Source of the DNA: Sulfuricella sp.
Lineage (GTDB): Bacteria > Pseudomonadota > Gammaproteobacteria > Burkholderiales > Sulfuricellaceae
Direction of reading: 5' to 3'
Assembly: GCA_019911785.1 (NCBI GenBank)
Contig: JAIOJM010000135.1
Coordinates: 1-10,217, forward strand
Length of the DNA stretch: 10,217 nt
The notes below the pieces were generated by a model. The model searched no databases and was not told where the DNA came from. It saw only the letters and a list, made by a program, of their open reading frames with translations. A program made the position numbers and the translations under genes. Below are positions 1 through 8,210 of the stretch, piece after piece (the stretch's first letter is position 1; every line of letters starts with the position of its first letter).

Positions 1-1667
1 TCTGGCTGCTGCTGGCGTGGTTTCTGGTCTTGATTGCGCGGGCCCTTTACCTGCAGGGGCTGAACAACGACTTCCTGCGGCAGAAGGGGGATGCGCGCTA
101 CAGCCGGGTAATCGAACTGACCGCGCACCGCGGCATGATCACCGACCGCAACGGCGAACCGCTGGCGATCAGCACGCCGGTGGAGTCGGTGTGGGCCAGC
201 CCGAAAGATTTTGAGATCACACCGGAACGTATCCGTCAGTTGAGCGGGATACTGGAAATGAGCGAAAGCGACGTGAAGAGCCGCTTCACTCACGGCCAGC
301 GCGATTTTGTCTACCTCAAGCGCCAGGTACCTCCGGAAACCGCGGCACGGGTGATGCAGGTCGATGCGCCGGGCGTGTTCCTGCAGCGCGAATATCGCCG
401 CTACTACCCTGCCGGGGAGGTGGTGGCCCATCTGCTCGGCTTTACCGGCGTCGACGACAACGGCCAGGAAGGGCTCGAGCTGACCTATCAGGACTGGCTC
501 GCCGGCAAGCCGGGCAGCCGCCACGTGATCAAGGATCGCCTCGGCCGTATCGTCGAGGATGTGGAAAGCATTCGCGCTCCGCAGGACGGGCATGATCTGG
601 CGCTCAGCATCGACCGCAAGATCCAGTACCTCGCCTACCGCGAGCTGAAGGCGGCGGTCGCCGCGCACAAGGCCAAGGCCGGCGCGATCGTGGTGCTCGA
701 CGCGAAGACCGGCGAAATCCTGGCGCTGGCCAACCTGCCTGCCTACAACCCCAACAACCGTGCCAAGCTGAACCGCAACAGCACGCGCAACCGCGCCGTG
801 ACCGACATCTTCGAGCCGGGTTCGACGATGAAGCCCTTTACCGCGGCGGCGGTGCTGGAGTCGGGGAAATTCAAGCCCGATTCACCGGTTCAGACCGCGC
901 CCGGTACCTTCACCATCGGTTCGGCGACGATCCATGACGCCCATCCCAATGGGGTGCTGACGGTGTCGCAGGTGATCCAGAAGTCGAGCAACGTCGGTGC
1001 TGCCAAAATGGCGCTGTCGCTGGAGCCTGAAACCCTGTGGAATGCTTTCGACCGGCTCGGCTTCGGCAAGCCGCCCCATGCGGGCTTCCCCGGCGAGGCG
1101 TCAGGCAGGCTGCGCCCCTACAAATCCTGGCGGCCGATCGAGCAGGCCACCATGGCTTACGGCCACGGCATTTCCGTCAGCCTGCTGCAACTGGCGCGCT
1201 CCTATATGGTGTTTGCCGGAGACGGCGAAATCAGGCCGGTCTCTTTGCTCAAGCTGGATGTTCCGCCGACAGGGGCGAAGGTGGTTGCGGCGGAAACCTC
1301 GCAAGCCGTGCGCAGCATGCTGGAACTGGTGGTGATGCCGGGAGGCACGGCGCCGCGCGCCCAGGTGATGGGCTATCGCGTGGCAGGCAAGACCGGTACG
1401 GCGCACAAGGAAGAAAACGGCCATTACTCGACGGATAAATACATCGCTTCATTCGTCGGCCTGGCGCCGGCGTCCAATCCGCGCCTGATCGTGGCGGTGA
1501 TGATCGACGAACCTTCCAATGGCCAGTATTACGGCGGCACGGTGGCCGCGCCGGTATTCAGCCAGGTGATGTCGGGCGCGCTACGCCTGCTCTCCGTGCC
1601 GCCCGATGCCCCCACCAACAATATCCTGCCGCTGCAAGGCGCCCCCGAAGTGAAGGAGGTGGTATGA
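1..1667 (+). CDS. ftsI: FtsI (PBP3), septal peptidoglycan transpeptidase, 5' end missing
   Basis: This is the class B penicillin-binding protein that cross-links septal peptidoglycan with FtsW in the divisome, acting in the periplasm from an N-terminal membrane anchor. The frame is open from base 3, so the gene begins upstream. The first residues (WLLLAWFLVLIARALYL) are the end of the single transmembrane helix. A conserved RGMITDRNGEPLA segment follows at about 129-167, opening the non-catalytic pedestal domain. The transpeptidase domain has all three penicillin-binding motifs: STMK with the nucleophilic serine at 822-824, SSN at 984-992 and KTGT at 1389-1400. About 555 codons are present; E. 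coli FtsI has 588 residues, so probably only some tens are missing. A TTG at 30-32 lies within the membrane helix and is not the start. The stop overlaps the murE start as ATGA. Identification is secure from the motifs and the cluster position. Confidence 0.97.
   Translation, partial: WLLLAWFLVLIARALYLQGLNNDFLRQKGDARYSRVIELTAHRGMITDRNGEPLAISTPVESVWASPKDFEITPERIRQLSGILEMSESDVKSRFTHGQRDFVYLKRQVPPETAARVMQVDAPGVFLQREYRRYYPAGEVVAHLLGFTGVDDNGQEGLELTYQDWLAGKPGSRHVIKDRLGRIVEDVESIRAPQDGHDLALSIDRKIQYLAYRELKAAVAAHKAKAGAIVVLDAKTGEILALANLPAYNPNNRAKLNRNSTRNRAVTDIFEPGSTMKPFTAAAVLESGKFKPDSPVQTAPGTFTIGSATIHDAHPNGVLTVSQVIQKSSNVGAAKMALSLEPETLWNAFDRLGFGKPPHAGFPGEASGRLRPYKSWRPIEQATMAYGHGISVSLLQLARSYMVFAGDGEIRPVSLLKLDVPPTGAKVVAAETSQAVRSMLELVVMPGGTAPRAQVMGYRVAGKTGTAHKEENGHYSTDKYIASFVGLAPASNPRLIVAVMIDEPSNGQYYGGTVAAPVFSQVMSGALRLLSVPPDAPTNNILPLQGAPEVKEVV
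1653..1660 (+). promoter_or_regulatory. Shine-Dalgarno site of murE inside the ftsI 3' end
   Basis: AAGGAGGT is a near-complete anti-16S complement and ends three bases before the murE ATG at 1664. It lies in the last codons of ftsI. The spacing is somewhat short, but no comparable site serves the later in-frame GTG codons at 1673 and 1694. The site therefore favours the ATG that overlaps the ftsI stop, and so the translation of the repeat that follows it. Confidence 0.75.
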
Positions 1668-3181
1668 CTTCCGTGAGGGGTGAGGAGTCAGGGGTGAGGA
1701 GCGGCGAATGGGTTGAGCGCCTCTCTCGTCTCGGTATTGCCGGCAGGCGGCTGACTGCAGATAGCCGACAGGTCAAGCCGGGCGATGTCTTTGCCGCCTA
1801 TCAGGGCGAGCGGATGGATGGGCGCAGGTTCATCGCCCAGGCCGTTGCCGCCGGCGCCGGCGCGGTGCTGTGGGAGCGCGAGGGTTTCGAGTGGAATGCC
1901 GAGTGGGAAGTGCCGAATCTTCCCGTCGAGGGTTTGCGCGACAAAGTCGGCGAGATTGCCAGCCAGGTTTACGGCGAGCCGTCGCGCCAGTTAAGGACGA
2001 TCGGCATTACCGGCACCAACGGCAAGACTTCGTGCTGCCACTGGATTGCCCAATGCCTGACCAAACTGGGCAGAAAAACCGCCCTGGTGGGCACGCTCGG
2101 CAACGGTTTTCCCGGCGCGCTGGCACCTGCCGCCAACACCACGCCGGATGCGGTCAGTCTGCACGGTTTGCTTCGCGACTACCTGGCTGAGGGTGCGAAG
2201 TGCGTGGCGATGGAAGTGTCGTCCCACGGTCTGGCGCAGGGCCGGGTCAATGGCGTGCATTTTGACATCGCCGTGCTCACCAACCTGTCGCGCGACCATC
2301 TGGATTACCACGGCGACATGGCGTCCTACGCTGCCGCCAAGGCCGGCCTGTTCGCGTGGCCGGAGCTGCAATACGCGGTGCTCAACATGGACGATCCGTT
2401 CGGCGTCGAACTGGCCGGCAAGCTCGGCTGCAGCGGCGTGCAGACGGTGGGCTACAGCCTGGAAGGGAGGCATGAGGGTTGCCGCTTTGCCGTTCTGGCG
2501 CAGAACCTGGCAACGGACGAACAGGGCATCCGCTTCAAGGCGGTAACGCCATGGGGGACGGCACAGCTGAGCAGCAAGATGCTCGGCCGCTTCAACGCTT
2601 CCAACCTGCTGGCTGCGCTGGCGGTACTGCTGGTGAGCGGCATCGCACTGGAAGATGCGGTGCGCGAACTGGGCAAGGTTGAATCGGTTGCGGGCCGCAT
2701 GCAGTGCCTGGGCGGCGAGGGCAAGCCGCTGGTGGTGGTGGACTACGCCCACACCCCGGATGCGCTGGAAAAGGTGCTCGGAACTTTGCGCGAAACCATG
2801 GGCGACAAAAGCAGGTTGATCTGCGTATTCGGCTGCGGCGGCGAACGCGACCGCGGCAAGCGCCCGCTGATGGGAGCGGCGGCGTCGCGCCTGGCGGACA
2901 GCGTGATCGTGACCAGCGACAACCCGCGCGGCGAGGATGCCCACGCCATCATAGCCGAGATCATCGCCGGCATGGGCGCCAACTACCATGTGATCGATGA
3001 CCGCGCTGCCGCCATAGACGCCGCGGTGCGCGGGGCGCAGCCGGATGACGTGGTGCTGATCGCCGGCAAGGGTCACGAGGATTACCAGGAAATCAAGGGC
3101 GTGAAATGGCCCTTTGCCGATGCCGCTGTGGCACAACGAATTTTGTCCCAAATCGGGATTCCGACTTTAGCTATGCGCTGA
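1664..3181 (+). CDS. murE: MurE, UDP-MurNAc-L-Ala-D-Glu:meso-DAP ligase
   Basis: This cytoplasmic ATP-dependent ligase adds the third stem-peptide residue to UDP-MurNAc-L-Ala-D-Glu. The 505-residue protein has the N-terminal UDP-binding segment (LTADSRQVKPGDVF, about residues 30-43). The central domain has P-loop GTNGKT at 117-122 and the lysine expected to be carbamylated at K226 (YAAAKAG). The C-terminal domain has YAHTPDALEK and FGCGGERDRGKRP. DNPR at residues 419-422 is the established signature of meso-DAP rather than L-lysine addition, which fits a Gram-negative organism. The start is the ATG overlapping the ftsI stop (ATGA), served by a strong Shine-Dalgarno site. Odd: residues 4-13 are encoded by a 7-bp tandem repeat, and the family-like sequence begins only around residue 16. 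E. coli MurE has 495 residues, so the excess lies mainly at this end. Confidence 0.97.
   Translation: MTSVRGEESGVRSGEWVERLSRLGIAGRRLTADSRQVKPGDVFAAYQGERMDGRRFIAQAVAAGAGAVLWEREGFEWNAEWEVPNLPVEGLRDKVGEIASQVYGEPSRQLRTIGITGTNGKTSCCHWIAQCLTKLGRKTALVGTLGNGFPGALAPAANTTPDAVSLHGLLRDYLAEGAKCVAMEVSSHGLAQGRVNGVHFDIAVLTNLSRDHLDYHGDMASYAAAKAGLFAWPELQYAVLNMDDPFGVELAGKLGCSGVQTVGYSLEGRHEGCRFAVLAQNLATDEQGIRFKAVTPWGTAQLSSKMLGRFNASNLLAALAVLLVSGIALEDAVRELGKVESVAGRMQCLGGEGKPLVVVDYAHTPDALEKVLGTLRETMGDKSRLICVFGCGGERDRGKRPLMGAAASRLADSVIVTSDNPRGEDAHAIIAEIIAGMGANYHVIDDRAAAIDAAVRGAQPDDVVLIAGKGHEDYQEIKGVKWPFADAAVAQRILSQIGIPTLAMR
1673..1701 (+). repeat. Heptamer tandem repeat inside the murE 5' end
   Basis: Four consecutive 7-bp units can be read, GTGAGGG, GTGAGGA, GTCAGGG and GTGAGGA, plus one further G. 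They start three codons after the murE ATG and encode VRGEESGVRS. The units differ from each other by one or two bases. The core resembles the heptamers in murD and murG of this window. I infer a short in-frame intrusion that lengthens the MurE N-terminus by roughly 10-14 residues ahead of the substrate-binding domain. Confidence 0.75.
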
Positions 3182-3215
3182 AGCGTATGAAAGATCGTAT
3201 GCAAGGAAATGCAAC

Positions 3216-4592
3216 ATGTTAAGCCTGAGTGCAGCAGCCAAGGCCCTGAACGCTGAAACCAGCGGTGCGGACGTGACGTTCTCCGGCGTCACCACCGACA
3301 GCCGTGCGGTGGCGGCCGGCGATCTGTTCGTGGCGCTGAAGGGCGAACGTTTCGATGGGCACAATTACGTCAAGCAGGTGATGGAACAGGGCGCAGCCGC
3401 AGCACTGGTGGAGCGGCGCGACCCGGCCTGGGGCGATTTCCCGCTGCTGGTTGTCAAGGATGCACGCCTGGCTCTGGGTGAACTGGCCGGGCATTGGCGC
3501 AGCCGCTTCACCATTCCCGTGGTGGCGCTCACCGGCAGCAGCGGCAAGACCACGGTGAAGGAAATGATCGCCGCGATCCTGCGGGCTCAGACCGGCGTGG
3601 CCGATCAGGTGCTCGCGACCAAGGGCAACCTCAACAACGACATCGGCATGCCGCTGACGCTGCTCGGATTGCGCGACACCCATCGCTACGCCGTGATCGA
3701 GATGGGCATGAACCATCCGGGCGAGATCGCGTATCTGTCCAGGATCGCCAGGCCCGATGTGGCGCTGATCATCAATGCCCAGGCCGCCCATCTGGCGGGT
3801 TTGGGCACGGTGGAGGCGGTGGCTCGCGCCAAGGGCGAGATTTTCCAGGGCCTGGCCGCCAACGGTACCGCCGTGATCAACGCCGACGACCCTCATGCGG
3901 CACTGTGGCAGGAACTGGCGGGGGCTCATCCCATCATCCGCTTCGGCCTCGAGCAGCAGGCAGAAGTGTCGGCCAGCTTCAAATTGCAGCCCTTCGGCAG
4001 TGCAATCGAGGTGGTCACTCCCGCCGGTAAATTTGCTGTCGCCTTGCCGGTACCGGGCGAGCACAACGTGCGCAACGCCCTGGCGGCCACTGCCGTGGCT
4101 CAGGCTCTGGGTGTCGACAACGCAACCGTCGCCGCGGGGCTGGCAAAGGTTTCCAGCGTCAAGGGCCGGCTGCTGAAAAATCCCTGCCTGCACGGCGCCA
4201 CCATGATCGACGATACCTACAACGCCAACCCCGGCTCGGTACGGGCGGCGATCGCCGTGCTCGCCGGCATGCCGGGCAAGAAGGTGCTGGTGCTCGGCGA
4301 CATGGGTGAACTGGGCGAAAACGCACGCGCGCTGCATGCCGAAATCGGCGGAGCGGCGAAGGCGGCCGGGATCGACCTGCTGTTCACCCTGGGCGATCTG
4401 AGCGCCGCTGCTGCGCAGGCTTTCGGCGAGGGCGGACGGCATTTCGAATATATCGAGGACCTGCTGCACGATATCGAAAACCTGCTGGCGCCGGAAGTGA
4501 CTGTACTGGTGAAGGGTTCGCGTTTCATGCAGATGGAGCGGGTCGTGAAAAGTTTCGAGCTGAAGGGGGATTCGACATGCTGCTCGCACTGA
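3216..4592 (+). CDS. murF: MurF, UDP-MurNAc-tripeptide:D-Ala-D-Ala ligase
   Basis: This cytoplasmic Mur ligase uses ATP to attach the D-Ala-D-Ala dipeptide to UDP-MurNAc-tripeptide, completing the soluble precursor that MraY uses. The 458-residue length matches E. coli MurF (452). Visible features are an N-terminal domain ([20 protein letters not shown]), P-loop GSSGKT at residues 107-112, [16 protein letters not shown], a likely carbamylated lysine near K206 (RAKGEIF), [10 protein letters not shown] in the C-terminal domain and a terminal [10 protein letters not shown]. The ATG at 3216 lies 34 bases after the murE stop and is preceded by AAGGA at 3203-3207 with eight bases of spacing. The 3' end overlaps mraY by 16 bases, so the last MurF residues (TCCSH) share DNA with the first MraY codons. 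A 456-codon open frame on the opposite strand is a composition artefact. Confidence 0.97.
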   Translation: MLSLSAAAKALNAETSGADVTFSGVTTDSRAVAAGDLFVALKGERFDGHNYVKQVMEQGAAAALVERRDPAWGDFPLLVVKDARLALGELAGHWRSRFTIPVVALTGSSGKTTVKEMIAAILRAQTGVADQVLATKGNLNNDIGMPLTLLGLRDTHRYAVIEMGMNHPGEIAYLSRIARPDVALIINAQAAHLAGLGTVEAVARAKGEIFQGLAANGTAVINADDPHAALWQELAGAHPIIRFGLEQQAEVSASFKLQPFGSAIEVVTPAGKFAVALPVPGEHNVRNALAATAVAQALGVDNATVAAGLAKVSSVKGRLLKNPCLHGATMIDDTYNANPGSVRAAIAVLAGMPGKKVLVLGDMGELGENARALHAEIGGAAKAAGIDLLFTLGDLSAAAAQAFGEGGRHFEYIEDLLHDIENLLAPEVTVLVKGSRFMQMERVVKSFELKGDSTCCSH

Positions 4593-5662
4593 CCCAATGG
4601 CTGGGGCACGACATTCGCGCCTTCAACGTGTTCAGTTACATCACGCTGCGCGCGGTGCTGGCGATGCTGACCGCGCTGATGATCTCGTTCATCGTCGGTC
4701 CGACCATGATCCGCAAGCTCACCGCCTACAAGATCGGCCAGTCGGTACGCGACGACGGTCCGCAGACGCATCTGGTCAAGGCGGGAACGCCGACCATGGG
4801 CGGCGCGCTGATCCTGGTTGCGATGGCGATTTCCACCCTGCTCTGGGCGGACCTGAGAAACACTTATGTCTGGGTCGTGCTGGCCACCACGCTGGGATTC
4901 GGTGCAATCGGCTGGGTCGATGACTGGCGCAAGGTGGTGCATCGCAATCCCAAGGGGCTGTCGGCCAAGGCCAAGTATTTCTGGCAGTCGCTGATCGGAG
5001 TTAGTGTTGCCGCGTTCCTTGCCATGACTGCCACGCTGCCGGCCCATACCGAACTGATCGTGCCCTTCTTCAAGATGCTGACGATTCCTCTCGGCGGAGT
5101 GGGCTTCGTCGTGCTGACCTATTTCGTCATCGTCGGCAGCAGCAACGCGGTCAACCTCACCGACGGGCTGGACGGCCTGGCGATCATGCCGACGGTGATG
5201 GTGGCGGGCGCGCTGGCGCTATTCGCCTATGTGGCCGGCAACTTCGTTTTTTCGCGCTACCTCGGCGTCCCCTATGTGCCGGGCGCTGGCGAACTGGCCG
5301 TGTTCTGCACCGCCCTGGCCGGAGCCGGCCTGGGGTTCCTGTGGTTCAATGCCTACCCCGCCGAAGTGTTCATGGGCGATGTGGGTGCGCTGGCGCTGGG
5401 TGCCGCGATCGGCGTGGTGGCGGTGATCGTGCGGCAGGAGATCGTCCTGTTCGTGATGGGCGGGGTGTTCGTGGTGGAAACCCTGTCGGTGGTGCTCCAG
5501 GTGGGGTCGTTCAAACTCACCGGCAAGCGCATCTTCCGCATGGCGCCGCTGCATCACCATTATGAGTTGAAGGGCTGGAAGGAGAATCAGGTGGTGGTTC
5601 GCTTCTGGATCATATCGATGATGCTGGTGCTGGTTGGGTTGTCCACCCTGAAACTGAGATGA
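4577..5662 (+). CDS. mraY: MraY, phospho-MurNAc-pentapeptide translocase (lipid I synthase)
   Basis: This integral inner-membrane enzyme transfers phospho-MurNAc-pentapeptide from its UDP carrier to undecaprenyl phosphate, giving lipid I. The 361-residue length is nearly identical to E. coli MraY (360), and the protein is a chain of hydrophobic helices with short loops. Conserved cytoplasmic motifs are GTPTMGG, the metal/catalytic pair D115-D116 (GWVDDWRK), [10 protein letters not shown] at 193-202, [11 protein letters not shown] with D268, and the HHH cluster at 326-328 ([10 protein letters not shown]). AAGGGG at 4563-4568 lies eight bases before the ATG and supports this start, which is 16 bases inside murF. 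The stop overlaps the murD start as ATGA. MurG, the next enzyme on lipid I, lies downstream in the same unit. No repeat intrusion or missing key residue is seen. Confidence 0.98.
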   Translation: MLLALTQWLGHDIRAFNVFSYITLRAVLAMLTALMISFIVGPTMIRKLTAYKIGQSVRDDGPQTHLVKAGTPTMGGALILVAMAISTLLWADLRNTYVWVVLATTLGFGAIGWVDDWRKVVHRNPKGLSAKAKYFWQSLIGVSVAAFLAMTATLPAHTELIVPFFKMLTIPLGGVGFVVLTYFVIVGSSNAVNLTDGLDGLAIMPTVMVAGALALFAYVAGNFVFSRYLGVPYVPGAGELAVFCTALAGAGLGFLWFNAYPAEVFMGDVGALALGAAIGVVAVIVRQEIVLFVMGGVFVVETLSVVLQVGSFKLTGKRIFRMAPLHHHYELKGWKENQVVVRFWIISMMLVLVGLSTLKLR

Positions 5663-7050
5663 GCTTGAACCTCGAACATAAAAAAGTGCTGGTGGTGGGG
5701 CTGGGCGACACCGGCCTCTCCATGGCGCGCTGGCTGGATGCGAGAGGCGCGGTGGTGGCTGTCGCCGACTCGCGCGACCACCCGCCCCACGCCGCACGCC
5801 TTCAGGCCGAGCTGCCTGGCGTGCCGCTATTCACCGGCAAGCTCAGGGAAGAAGTGTTTCGCAATGCCGACCTGCTCGCGGTCAGTCCGGGCGTTTCCCT
5901 GCGCGAACCGGCCGTTGCCGATGCGCTGGCGCACGGCGTGGAAGTGGTCGGGGATGTCGAGCTGTTTGCTCAGGCACTCAGGACTCAGGACTTGGAACTC
6001 CGGACTCGGGTTCTGGCCATTACCGGCTCCAATGGCAAGAGCACGGTGACCGAGATGGTCGGTGCGATGTGCAAGAAGGCTGGCCTGCATACGGTCGTGG
6101 CGGGAAATATCGGCCTGCCGGTGCTGGATGCATTGGGCGATCTGGATCGGCGCGGCGAGACCGCTGACGTGTTCGTGATCGAACTCTCCAGTTTCCAGCT
6201 GGAAACCACGCACACCCTGAACCCGGCTGCAGCGACCGTGCTCAACGTGACCGAAGACCACATGGACCGCTACCAGGGCATGGAGGATTACGCCGCGGCC
6301 AAAGAGCGCATTTTCGCCGGCAACGGCATCCAGGTGCTGAATCGGGAAGACCGCTACAGCCTGGCGATGGCGAAGCCCGAGCGCAGGGTGATGACGTTTG
6401 GCCTGGATGCGCCGCAAAAACCCGAGGACTGGGGTTTACTGAGCGACGAAAGCGGCCCATGGCTGGCGCAGGGCGGAAACCGGCTGTTGGCCGTAGCCGA
6501 TCTGCCGCTTGCCGGCTTGCATAACGCGGCCAATGCGCTGGCCGCTCTGGCCCTGTGCCGCGCCATCGACCTGCCGCTCCAGCCCCTGATCGAGGCGCTG
6601 CGCGAATTCAGGGGCTTGCCGCACCGGGTGGAGAAAGTGGCGGAGATTAGCGGGGTGACCTTCTATGACGATTCCAAGGGAACCAACGTGGGCGCCACGG
6701 TAGCGGCGCTCAACGGCATGGCGCAGAAAGTGGTGCTGATTGCCGGCGGCGATGGCAAGGGCCAGGATTTCAGCCCGCTGGCACCGGCGGTGTCTGCCCA
6801 TGCCCGTGCCGTAGTGCTGATCGGCCGTGATGGGCAGAAGATCGGCGCTGCCCTGGCCGGCTGCGGCGTGCCTCTTCTACCTGCTGCGAGCATGGAGGAG
6901 GCGGTGATCCAGGGATTCGAGCAGGCCCAGCCGGGTGATGCGGTGCTGCTGTCGCCGGCCTGTGCCAGTTTCGACATGTTCCGCAACTACGAACATCGCG
7001 CCCAGGTATTCATCGCCGCAGTCAAAGAACTGGATGGGGCGAAAGCATGA
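5659..7050 (+). CDS. murD: MurD, UDP-MurNAc-L-Ala:D-glutamate ligase
   Basis: This cytoplasmic ATP-dependent ligase adds D-glutamate to UDP-MurNAc-L-Ala, between MurC and MurE. The 463-residue protein starts with a Rossmann-like UDP-binding domain ([17 protein letters not shown]). It continues with P-loop GSNGKS at 123-128, [26 protein letters not shown], a probable carbamylated lysine K215 (AAAKERIF), [20 protein letters not shown] and C-terminal [23 protein letters not shown] sequence (here EHRA). E. coli MurD has 438 residues, with its P-loop lysine at 115 against 127 here. Much of that shift lies in the linker between GDVELF and the P-loop, which is encoded by a heptamer array. The start overlaps the mraY stop as ATGA and has no strong Shine-Dalgarno site, suggesting coupled translation. 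The end overlaps ftsW in the same way. Confidence 0.97.
   Translation: MSLNLEHKKVLVVGLGDTGLSMARWLDARGAVVAVADSRDHPPHAARLQAELPGVPLFTGKLREEVFRNADLLAVSPGVSLREPAVADALAHGVEVVGDVELFAQALRTQDLELRTRVLAITGSNGKSTVTEMVGAMCKKAGLHTVVAGNIGLPVLDALGDLDRRGETADVFVIELSSFQLETTHTLNPAAATVLNVTEDHMDRYQGMEDYAAAKERIFAGNGIQVLNREDRYSLAMAKPERRVMTFGLDAPQKPEDWGLLSDESGPWLAQGGNRLLAVADLPLAGLHNAANALAALALCRAIDLPLQPLIEALREFRGLPHRVEKVAEISGVTFYDDSKGTNVGATVAALNGMAQKVVLIAGGDGKGQDFSPLAPAVSAHARAVVLIGRDGQKIGAALAGCGVPLLPAASMEEAVIQGFEQAQPGDAVLLSPACASFDMFRNYEHRAQVFIAAVKELDGAKA
5976..6010 (+). repeat. Degenerate heptamer tandem repeat inside murD
   Basis: Five consecutive 7-bp units can be read: ACTCAGG, ACTCAGG, ACTTGGA, ACTCCGG and ACTCGGG. 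They encode the linker residues [11 protein letters not shown] between GDVELFAQA and the P-loop strand VLAITG. By eye the linker is about seven residues longer than in E. coli MurD, which would equal 21 bases or three units. Some betaproteobacterial MurD proteins also have a longer linker here, so the comparison is only suggestive. Confidence 0.6.
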
Positions 7051-8210
7051 ACTCCTATTCTCCGGTAGCCGTCCAGCACGCCAGACCCGACTACGACCGC
7101 ACCCTGCTGTGGCTGGTGATCCTGCTGCTCGGTTTCGGGCTGGTGATGGTGTATTCCTCCTCGATCGCCATCGCCGCAGCAAGCAAACACACCGGTTTCC
7201 AGGAAAGCTATTACCTGGTGCGGCAGGCGGCTTTCCTCGGCGTCGGCGCCTTGTTCGGCCTGTTTGCCTTCCAGGTGCCGAACAAGGTGTTGCAGGAAAC
7301 CGCGCCCTATCTGTTCCTTGCCGGCCTGGTGCTGCTGGTGCTGGTGCTGATTCCCGGCATCGGCCGCGAGGTCAACGGCAGCCAGCGCTGGCTGTCACTG
7401 GTGGTGATCAATCTGCAGCCGTCCGAGTTCATGAAGCTGTTCGCGGTGCTCTACGCCGCCGATTACACGGTGCGCAAGGCGGCTTACATGGACAACATCA
7501 AGAAGGGCTTCATGCCGATGTTCATGGTGATGCTGCTGGTCGGCGGCCTGCTGCTGCGGGAACCGGATTTCGGGGCGTTCGCCGTGATCACCAGCATCGC
7601 CATGGCGATCCTGTTCCTCGGCGGCATGAACTGGCGGCTGTTCGCCGGCCTCATCGCCATGCTGCTGGTGGGCTTCCTGGTGCTGATCTGGACCTCGCCC
7701 TACCGCATGCAGCGCATTATCGGATTCATGGATCCCTGGGCCGACCCCTACGGCAAGGGCTACCAGCTTTCCCACGCCCTGATCGCCTTCGGCCGCGGCG
7801 AATGGTACGGAGTCGGTCTGGGCGCGAGCGTCGAAAAACTGTTCTATCTGCCGGAAGCGCACACCGACTTCCTGCTCGCAGTGATCGCCGAAGAGCTCGG
7901 GTTTGCGGGCGTGGCCGTGGTGCTCCTGCTGTTCGTCTGGCTGACCGTCCGCGCTTTCTCCATCGGCCGCCAGGCAGCCGGGATCGACCGCCATTTTGCC
8001 GCGCTGGTGGCCTACGGCATCGGCATCTGGCTGGCGGTGCAGGCGATCATCAACATGGGCGTGAACATGGGCCTGTTGCCGACCAAGGGCCTGACCCTGC
8101 CCCTGCTGTCATTCGGCGGCAGCGGAATTGCCGCCAACTGTACTGCGATAGGGGTGCTGCTGCGGGTGGACTGGGAGAACCGGCAGGTGATGAAGGGGTA
8201 CTCGGTATGA
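7047..8210 (+). CDS. ftsW: FtsW, SEDS-family septal peptidoglycan glycosyltransferase
   Basis: FtsW polymerises lipid II into glycan strands at the division septum and works with FtsI, the first gene of this window. The 387-residue protein is strongly hydrophobic, with about ten membrane segments after a short cytoplasmic N-terminus. Family signatures include VMVYSSS near the first helix, [34 protein letters not shown], and [19 protein letters not shown] with D274, the position of the catalytic aspartate of SEDS enzymes. [19 protein letters not shown] lies near the end. E. coli FtsW has 414 residues; the difference is mainly at the N-terminus. The start overlaps the murD stop as ATGA and a modest GGGG lies at 7036-7039. 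The C-terminus ([10 protein letters not shown]) has a betaproteobacterial look. RodA is a paralogue, but the location between murD and murG argues for FtsW. Confidence 0.96.
   Translation: MNSYSPVAVQHARPDYDRTLLWLVILLLGFGLVMVYSSSIAIAAASKHTGFQESYYLVRQAAFLGVGALFGLFAFQVPNKVLQETAPYLFLAGLVLLVLVLIPGIGREVNGSQRWLSLVVINLQPSEFMKLFAVLYAADYTVRKAAYMDNIKKGFMPMFMVMLLVGGLLLREPDFGAFAVITSIAMAILFLGGMNWRLFAGLIAMLLVGFLVLIWTSPYRMQRIIGFMDPWADPYGKGYQLSHALIAFGRGEWYGVGLGASVEKLFYLPEAHTDFLLAVIAEELGFAGVAVVLLLFVWLTVRAFSIGRQAAGIDRHFAALVAYGIGIWLAVQAIINMGVNMGLLPTKGLTLPLLSFGGSGIAANCTAIGVLLRVDWENRQVMKGYSV
8193..8198 (+). promoter_or_regulatory. Shine-Dalgarno site of murG
   Basis: AAGGGG lies within the ftsW 3' end, eight bases before the ATG at 8207 that overlaps the ftsW stop. 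No comparable site precedes the only downstream alternative, the ATG at 8327, which would remove the first residues of the conserved [11 protein letters not shown] strand. This site is the main evidence that the repeat-derived N-terminus of MurG is translated. Confidence 0.75.

Noticed and set aside
30..32. TTG as the start of ftsI
   Set aside because: The frame is open from base 3 and the preceding codons encode the hydrophobic anchor expected of FtsI, so the gene simply begins before the window.
1991..3151. 386-codon open frame on the minus strand opposite murE
   Set aside because: It lies wholly inside murE, its predicted protein is histidine/alanine-rich without motifs, and it has no credible start context.
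3219..4589. 456-codon open frame on the minus strand opposite murF
   Set aside because: It mirrors a well-supported murF almost exactly and has no recognisable domain. Long antisense frames are expected in GC-rich genes.
6935..8206. Continuous open frame joining the murG frame back through ftsW and into murD
   Set aside because: The translation before 8207 is low-complexity out-of-frame sequence. The true murG start is at 8207 with a Shine-Dalgarno site, so this is not a gene fusion.
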